From contig JAGWIE010000025.1 in the NCBI GenBank assembly GCA_028866445.1, forward strand, positions 1-10,685: a stretch of 10,685 nucleotides of DNA, written 5' to 3'. Positions 6,637-10,685 of this stretch are shown piece by piece. The notes under the pieces are model-generated. The model made no database searches. It saw only the letters and a program-made list of their open reading frames with translations, and had not been told where the DNA came from. The translations under genes and the position numbers were made by a program. The stretch is from Rhodospirillales bacterium (GTDB taxonomy: Bacteria; Pseudomonadota; Alphaproteobacteria; Acetobacterales; Acetobacteraceae). The first letter of the stretch is position 1. The number at the start of each line of letters is the position of its first letter.

Positions 6637-7515
6637 TTAGACTGTGATGCGCGCCAGGAAAGACCGGTAATGCGCCTTCTGCGCTTGCAGCAAAACATAC
6701 AGGATGGCGCTGAAGCCCAGAATCTCAAACACGAAATACAGCGCGGGCAGCTTGATGAGGGCGGCGATGAACAGCCCCAGCGTGCGGTAATTGGCGCAGA
6801 GCACCCCCCAACGGCGAATGACTGGGGCGAACGACTCCCGGTAAGCCGCGCGCAAGCCAGGTTCCTGTTCGGGCCTTGCCGCCAGAACCGCGGCAAAAGC
6901 CTCGTGAAATTCCGCCGCACCGCCCGCAGACCAAAGCTGCAACCGGGCATAGAAATGGTGAAGCCACCCGGTGAGGCCGTGCGGCTTTGCGTCCAGCTTC
7001 GGCAGGGCGGCGGAAGCACGCCCCCAGCCCCAGAAATTATAATCCTGCCGCTGCATCTCATAGGCGGCGGATTGCACGGCATGGGCAGCACCTGAACACG
7101 CCACCAATACCCAGGCCCAGCCGCCCATGAAGTGGGCCATGGCCAAGGCCAGCCCCACATAAACGGCGGTGAAGGTCACGTAGTCGCAAATGCCATCCAG
7201 AACCTTGCCAAGCTCGGAATAGCTCTTGGTGAGGCGGGCGAGCTGGCCGTCTGCGCCGTCCATCACATGCCAGGCGAGCATGAGCGCGAAACCAAGGATG
7301 GCGCAGGCAGTATGATTGTAGAAATGATAGGCGAGGCCCGCCAGAATGCCACAGCCCATGCCGATGAACGACACCGTGTTGGGCGAAATGCCGTATCTGG
7401 CGAACACCGGCACCAGCCGGGCAGAGATGGGGTGAATGAAATAGAGGTTGGTCGGGTCCTCAATCTCAAAAGTCCGGCGGATGGGGTCCGCCGCGCCAAA
7501 GGCGGCGTTGCTCAT
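6637..7515 (-). CDS. CDP-alcohol phosphatidyltransferase (candidate CDP-inositol:lipid inositolphosphotransferase)
   Basis: This 292-residue integral membrane enzyme carries the complete signature D-x2-D-G-x2-A-R-x8-G-x3-D-x3-D: D86, D89, G90, R94, G103, D107 and D111. These residues bind two metal ions and the CDP donor. Several hydrophobic segments (about 45-65, 70-85, 112-140, 255-280) suit the usual six-helix fold, although residues 145-245 form a longer than usual, mostly polar stretch. It begins directly after the stop of the cytidylyltransferase gene, with AAGGCAGG as a plausible ribosome binding site inside that gene, and closes the inositol operon. I infer that it transfers inositol phosphate from CDP-inositol to a lipid alcohol, with ceramide favoured by the neighbouring spt. 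Alternatives are transfer to diacylglycerol or to inositol phosphate (di-inositol phosphate solute). The fold is secure; the acceptor is not. Confidence 0.85.
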   Translation of the reverse strand: MSNAAFGAADPIRRTFEIEDPTNLYFIHPISARLVPVFARYGISPNTVSFIGMGCGILAGLAYHFYNHTACAILGFALMLAWHVMDGADGQLARLTKSYSELGKVLDGICDYVTFTAVYVGLALAMAHFMGGWAWVLVACSGAAHAVQSAAYEMQRQDYNFWGWGRASAALPKLDAKPHGLTGWLHHFYARLQLWSAGGAAEFHEAFAAVLAARPEQEPGLRAAYRESFAPVIRRWGVLCANYRTLGLFIAALIKLPALYFVFEILGFSAILYVLLQAQKAHYRSFLARITV

Positions 7516-8232
7516 TTAAAGCCTGCCTTCATCCAGCAGCGCCTCGGCCTTGCCGAAGGCGATAGGGTCGTCAACATCCACCCATAGCCGGGCCCCGATA
7601 TCATGCACGCGCGCCTTGCCCCATTCGGCCAGCATGTTCATCGCACCCGAAATGCTGTCATCGCCCCGCGCCTGGGAGGCTTCCAGCGCCTCGAACATCC
7701 CCGGCGTGCAGCGGAACACGCCGGTATCGAAGCAATTATAGTCGCGGATGACTTTGCCGATATGCTTGAGGTGGTCGCCCTCACATTTCACGCGGGTTAC
7801 GTCGTCCGGGTCGTTCAGCGGGTTTTCGATGTTGAAATCCACCCCCAGCATGACGGTGCCGGGTTCCTGCTTCGCCTCTACCAACCCGCGTAGAATCTCC
7901 GGTTGCACCAGATGGTCGCACATGGTCAGCAGAAACGGCTCGTCGAGATATTGCTTCGCGGCCAACACGGAAACGCCGTTCGCCCTGTCCCACGCGCGGT
8001 TGAAGATGCGGGTGATGTGAATGCCAGAGCGGTTGGCGAATTCGCCCAGATGCGCCTGCAACTCATCCGAGCGGTAGCCGGTGACGACCAGGAACTCGTC
8101 GATGCCCGCCTGTTTGCCACTGGCGATCACGCGCTCGATCAACGGCACCCCACGGATGGGGATGAGTGGCTTCAGCTCGCCCTTCTCGCGCAGGCGGGTG
8201 CCCTGCCCGGCGGCGACAATCAGGCACTTCAT
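7516..8232 (-). CDS. Nucleotidyltransferase, probable inositol-1-phosphate cytidylyltransferase
   Basis: This 238-residue sugar-nucleotidyltransferase-fold enzyme has an N-terminal loop A-A-G-Q-G-T-R-L-R (7-15) with K21-P that binds the NTP. The M-C-D-H segment (104-107) supplies the metal-binding aspartate. Later motifs D-Y-N-C-F-D-T-G-V-F (164-173) and W-V-D-V-D-D-P (217-223) fit the group that includes CTP:inositol-1-phosphate cytidylyltransferase, known from archaeal and thermophile di-inositol-phosphate synthesis. The gene overlaps the inositol-phosphate synthase stop by 4 nt (ATGA) and abuts the CDP-alcohol transferase with no gap. Substrate supply (inositol phosphate) and product use (a CDP-alcohol) are thus encoded on either side, which is strong contextual support. 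It is probably cytosolic. In thermophiles the two activities are often fused; here they are separate proteins. Nucleotide specificity (CTP versus UTP/GTP) is inferred. Confidence 0.8.
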   Translation of the reverse strand: MKCLIVAAGQGTRLREKGELKPLIPIRGVPLIERVIASGKQAGIDEFLVVTGYRSDELQAHLGEFANRSGIHITRIFNRAWDRANGVSVLAAKQYLDEPFLLTMCDHLVQPEILRGLVEAKQEPGTVMLGVDFNIENPLNDPDDVTRVKCEGDHLKHIGKVIRDYNCFDTGVFRCTPGMFEALEASQARGDDSISGAMNMLAEWGKARVHDIGARLWVDVDDPIAFGKAEALLDEGRL

Positions 8233-9365
8233 TCGGCGGCGGTGACAGCCAGAAGCGGGCGGCAGGTGCGGATGAATTCTTCCGTCATCTCATGCGCGAT
8301 GTCATCGGTGTATTGCGCCGGGGGGTGCTTGCAGAAATAAGCCGAAGGCCCGGCCAGCACGCCGCCCACGCCAGCTTCCAGCGCCAGCTTGCAGCAGCGC
8401 ACCATATCGATAACCACGCCGGCTGAGTTCGGGCTGTCCTGCACGGAAAGCCGCAGCTCCAGATCCATTGGCACATCGCCGAATTGCAGACCCTCCATGC
8501 GAATGAAGGCGATCTTGTTGTCGTTCTGCCAGGGCACATAATCGGAGGGGCCGATATGGATATCCTCCTTCTCCATGCGCGTCTTGGTCACGGCCTGCAC
8601 GGCCTCGGTCTTGGAGGTTTTCTTGGAAGCCAGGCGCTGCTGGTTCTTCATGTTCAAAAAGTCTGTGTTGCCGCCGGTGTTGAGCTGATAGGTGTGCAGC
8701 AGCTTCACCCCGCGCTTGGCGAATAAATCCGTGAGCACGCGGTGGGTGATGGTGGCACCAACCTGGGATTTGATGTCGTCGCCGATGATCGGCAGGTTGG
8801 CGGCGGCGAATTTATCCGCATAGGCTTTGTCGCTGGCGATGAACACCGGCATGTTGTTCACGAAGGCGCAGCCAGCTTCCAACGCGCAATCGGCATAAAA
8901 CCGCGCGGCGGCCTCTGAGCCCACCGGCATATAGTTCAGCAGCACATCGGTTTTGGTGGCCTTCAGCTCGGCGACGATCTCGGCCTTGGTCAGCTCCTTG
9001 GCTTCAGCGCGGATGAAGGTGCGGTCCTCATCGTAATTGGCCATATGCTCGGAAATGCCATCCAGCACCTGGCCCATTTTCACGGTCACGCCCATTTGCG
9101 GGATATTCGGCTCGAACACCTTGGTGCAGTTGGGCTTGGCGAAGATAGCCGTGGAAACATCCTGGCCGACCTTGCGGGCATCAACGTCGAACGCAGCGAC
9201 AACACGGAGGTCGTTGGGCTGATAACCGCCGATTTCCGTATGCATGAGGCCGACCACACCCTCGGCACAGCGTTCCGGCGTGTAATAATAAATGCCCTGG
9301 ATGAGAGAGCTGGCACAATTGCCCAGGCCCGCGATTGCGATGCGGATGAAGCCGTTTTTCGCCAT
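8229..9365 (-). CDS. ino1: Inositol-3-phosphate synthase
   Basis: This 378-residue NAD-dependent enzyme cyclises D-glucose 6-phosphate to 1L-myo-inositol 1-phosphate (inositol 3-phosphate). The N-terminal Rossmann motif A-G-L-G-N-C-A-S-S is at 12-20. The catalytic-domain signatures G-D-D-I-K-S-Q-V-G-A-T (195-205), N-T-G-G-N-T-D-F-L-N-M (229-239) and S-K-K-T-S-K-T (247-253) are intact. The length fits the short bacterial/actinobacterial type rather than the roughly 500-residue eukaryotic enzyme. I chose the ATG at 9365, which has GAGG about 7 nt upstream. A TTG two codons earlier is in frame but sits too close to that ribosome binding site. It is the first gene of the operon and its stop overlaps the cytidylyltransferase start. 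Inositol synthase is uncommon in Alphaproteobacteria, so its clustering with spt is notable. Confidence 0.95.
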   Translation of the reverse strand: MAKNGFIRIAIAGLGNCASSLIQGIYYYTPERCAEGVVGLMHTEIGGYQPNDLRVVAAFDVDARKVGQDVSTAIFAKPNCTKVFEPNIPQMGVTVKMGQVLDGISEHMANYDEDRTFIRAEAKELTKAEIVAELKATKTDVLLNYMPVGSEAAARFYADCALEAGCAFVNNMPVFIASDKAYADKFAAANLPIIGDDIKSQVGATITHRVLTDLFAKRGVKLLHTYQLNTGGNTDFLNMKNQQRLASKKTSKTEAVQAVTKTRMEKEDIHIGPSDYVPWQNDNKIAFIRMEGLQFGDVPMDLELRLSVQDSPNSAGVVIDMVRCCKLALEAGVGGVLAGPSAYFCKHPPAQYTDDIAHEMTEEFIRTCRPLLAVTAAE

Positions 9366-9501
9366 GATCAACCTCGTTTCTCGCTGGATTCGGCTAAACC
9401 GGTGGAGTCCGAACTTTGCGCGGTAAGATAAACCAGGGTCCTAGCTTGTTCCGAGATGTGTCGCAAGTGTGACAACGAAGCAAGGTGCGTTAACACATGG
9501 C
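9366..9501 (-). promoter_or_regulatory. Upstream region of the inositol operon with an operator-like dyad
   Basis: This 136-bp gap lies between the GT32 stop and the inositol synthase start, so the inositol operon probably has its own promoter here. A TTGTCA hexamer on the minus strand (9475-9470) could act as a -35 element, but the matching -10 is poor. Overlapping it, 9459-9474 forms an imperfect palindrome, TGTCGC-AAGT-GTGACA, with five of six arm positions paired, a possible regulator site. No convincing rho-independent terminator for the GT32 gene is visible. Confidence 0.3.
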
Positions 9502-10470
9502 TTACATAAGCGTGGAAAGCTCCGGCAATGCGGCGCTCACCAAGGCGCTATAAAGCTGGGTTTCGCGGTGGGCGCGGATGAATGCCGGCGTGATGACCGC
9601 CACATGCGGCTTGGTGCGTACCGAGCCATACCAATGCGCCACCCTGGTTTGCGGGCTGAGCAGGTGTGCAAGCCCCGCCGGGGCGTTGCGGCAAAGGCGG
9701 AACCAATGCTCCGAGATTTCAGGCCCCAGCGGGTAGAAACAGGCGGGCTCATACACCACGAGCCCCGGCTGCGGCGTTGCCAGCAAGGCCTGGTAGAGGT
9801 CTGGCCCCAGCGCATAAGGCCCTGGCGTTTCGCCCTCCGGCAATGCCGCCGTGGCGAGAAGGGCCGCCGCGAACAAAGGCGCACCCGCCTCGCCACCCAT
9901 CACCGCGTTGTTCACCGCCGGCACATACCAGCCCTCCACAGCGCGGAAAACCCGCCAACCGCCGGGCGCCAGGCGCAGCATTTTGCGCAAGCCATCCAGG
10001 CCCAGATGCTTCGCCCAGACCAGCGGCGAGCGGGAGGCCCGCGCCCAATGCGGCCAGACGATGCGCTCCGCCCCGATAAACTGCCCCACCGCCAACAGCG
10101 GCGTAAGCGGGGCGATGGTGATGGTATCGACATCCATATAGACGCCGCCTTGGGTGTAGAGGATGGCGGCACGCAGCACATCCGCCCGCTGCACCGGGCT
10201 TGCGAGGCGGGTGTAAAGCCGTGTGAGCGCCTCGCCCACCCCCAGCGCGGCCTGCACCGGGGCCAGCAGCGCCTCCGGCGAGAGGCGGGAGAAGGTGACG
10301 CCCGCAGCCGCCAGGGCACGCAGCACCGGGCCATCCGCCAGATCATCCGTATGGTGCAGGATCACCTCGTCCATGCCGCTTTGCGTCACGGCGGAGAGCA
10401 ACGCGAAGCCATGCGCCCAGGCCAGGTTAGGGCCGATCCAGCAAAAATGCAGCTTTCTGGGGATGTTCAT
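9502..10470 (-). CDS. GT32-type glycosyltransferase with DXD motif
   Basis: This 322-residue protein matches the DXD sugar-binding-region (Gly_transf_sug/GT32-like, GT-A fold) pattern. I-P-R-K-L-H-F-C-W-I-G lies at 3-13, directly after the start. R-A-D-V-L-R-A-A-I-L-Y (95-105) is followed by G-G-V-Y-M-D-V-D-T (108-116), where D113-x-D115 would bind the metal and nucleotide sugar. No membrane segment or signal is obvious, so it probably works at the cytoplasmic membrane face. GT32 includes the yeast mannosyltransferases Sur1/Csh1, which mannosylate inositol phosphorylceramide, as well as Och1 and bacterial capsule and toxin enzymes. The locus context makes an inositol-phosphate lipid an attractive acceptor, but that is inference. 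It is transcribed in the same direction as the inositol operon across a 136-bp gap, and its upstream region is shared with the divergent ligase ORF. The ATG at 10470 has only a weak ribosome binding site. Confidence 0.82.
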   Translation of the reverse strand: MNIPRKLHFCWIGPNLAWAHGFALLSAVTQSGMDEVILHHTDDLADGPVLRALAAAGVTFSRLSPEALLAPVQAALGVGEALTRLYTRLASPVQRADVLRAAILYTQGGVYMDVDTITIAPLTPLLAVGQFIGAERIVWPHWARASRSPLVWAKHLGLDGLRKMLRLAPGGWRVFRAVEGWYVPAVNNAVMGGEAGAPLFAAALLATAALPEGETPGPYALGPDLYQALLATPQPGLVVYEPACFYPLGPEISEHWFRLCRNAPAGLAHLLSPQTRVAHWYGSVRTKPHVAVITPAFIRAHRETQLYSALVSAALPELSTLM

Positions 10471-10610
10471 GGCGGCTTCGCGACAGGTTGCCCGTTTGCT
10501 AGGCGGCGGCGGGCGGCGCTGTCAACCTCGGGCTGAGGCAAAGGCATTGCCAATTTCTTGCGACTCTGTTAGCGCCAACAGGATGGCATCCACGGCGTTT
10601 TCCAGGCGAT
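10471..10610. promoter_or_regulatory. Divergent intergenic region with a 16-bp near-perfect palindrome
   Basis: The 140 bp between the GT32 start and the rightward ligase start must carry promoters for both. At 10566-10581 there is a 16-bp dyad, CTGTTAGCGCCAACAG, with seven of eight arm positions paired and a central CpG, ending 29 bp before the ATG at 10611. An upstream dyad, GGCAA-(5)-TTGCC, lies at 10537-10551. The first resembles the even-spaced, central-CG operators typical of LacI-family repressors. No clear -35/-10 pair was found by eye. Confidence 0.4.
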
Positions 10611-10685
10611 ATGACTGAGCCGACCCCGACTCTCCAGAATGGGCTGGCCATGCGTATCGCTGATTTCGGCAACCTTGCCGAAGCC
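10611..10685 (+). CDS. N-terminus of a probable fatty-acyl-AMP ligase/acyl-ACP synthetase (cut by window edge)
   Basis: An ATG at 10611 opens a frame that stays open through the last base (25 codons), with AGGCGAT just upstream as a usable ribosome binding site. A second in-frame ATG at 10650 is possible. The visible residues include M-R-I-A-D-F-G-N-L-A-E-A. This resembles the conserved start of fatty-acyl-AMP ligases from alphaproteobacterial sphingolipid clusters, where it is normally followed by a Y-A-A and G-x-N-F-Y region. Such an enzyme would activate a fatty acid and load it on the sphingolipid ACP for SPT. The call rests on a very short match plus context, so treat the function as tentative. 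The ORF itself is too short here for coding statistics. Confidence 0.45.
   Translation, partial: MTEPTPTLQNGLAMRIADFGNLAEA

Noticed and set aside
9366..9371. TTG start two codons upstream for inositol synthase
   Set aside because: The GAGG ribosome binding site is correctly spaced for the ATG at 9365 and too close to the TTG.
9435..9452. GGAAC (complement of 9448-9452) as the -35 of an EcfG general-stress promoter
   Set aside because: The expected CGTT-type -10 at 16-17 bp spacing is missing; the nearest GTT is about 13 bp away.
9469..10536. 355-codon open frame on the plus strand opposite the GT32 gene
   Set aside because: Its translation is arginine/histidine/glutamine-rich with no domain, while the opposite frame has the intact DXD glycosyltransferase motifs; it is a shadow frame.
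1..10685. CRISPR array, tRNA, rRNA or tandem repeats
   Set aside because: No regularly spaced direct repeats, clover-leaf sequences or rRNA-like stretches were seen on either strand.

Overview
The window is GC-rich alphaproteobacterial-type DNA, most plausibly Acetobacteraceae or a near relative. That placement is an inference from the GC-rich coding style, the IS5-family remnant, the weak Shine-Dalgarno sequences and the gene content; no rRNA or taxonomic marker is present. The left edge (about 1-870) is different. It holds the 3' end of an IS5-family transposase and an AT-richer orphan gene for a small membrane-anchored protein, and it looks like an insertion or recombination margin.

From about 868 the window is a compact, mostly intact lipid-biosynthesis locus. 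(1) A leftward operon, acp > spt > GT4 glycosyltransferase > PIG-L deacetylase (4217 down to 868), has gaps of 6 nt or ATGA overlaps. Serine palmitoyltransferase with its own acyl carrier protein is the signature of bacterial sphingolipid synthesis. (2) Divergent from it, lptF-lptG (4349-6635) encode the two transmembrane subunits of an Lpt-type lipid extractor. (3) A second leftward operon (9365 down to 6637) encodes inositol-3-phosphate synthase, a nucleotidyltransferase resembling inositol-1-phosphate cytidylyltransferase, and a CDP-alcohol phosphatidyltransferase. (4) A leftward GT32-type DXD glycosyltransferase lies at 10470-9502. (5) A rightward ORF starting at 10611 runs off the window. 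Its first 25 residues suggest a fatty-acyl-AMP ligase/acyl-ACP synthetase, the usual partner of the sphingolipid ACP.

The genes together suggest a complete idea. Acyl-ACP and serine give 3-ketosphinganine and eventually ceramide; the reductase and ceramide synthase are not in the window. Glucose-6-phosphate gives inositol phosphate and then CDP-inositol. The CDP-alcohol transferase would place inositol phosphate on ceramide (or on diacylglycerol), and the GT4, PIG-L and GT32 enzymes would decorate the headgroup. LptFG may export the product to the outer membrane. This would be a bacterial analogue of eukaryotic (glycosyl)inositol phosphorylceramides, made through CDP-inositol rather than by transfer from phosphatidylinositol. 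Each family assignment is well supported by motifs. The joint pathway, the lipid acceptor and the sugar identities are inference.

Regulatory DNA lies in three short intergenic regions: 4218-4348 (divergent acp/lptF), 9366-9501 (upstream of inositol synthase, with an imperfect dyad) and 10471-10610 (divergent GT32/ligase, with a 16-bp near-perfect palindrome).
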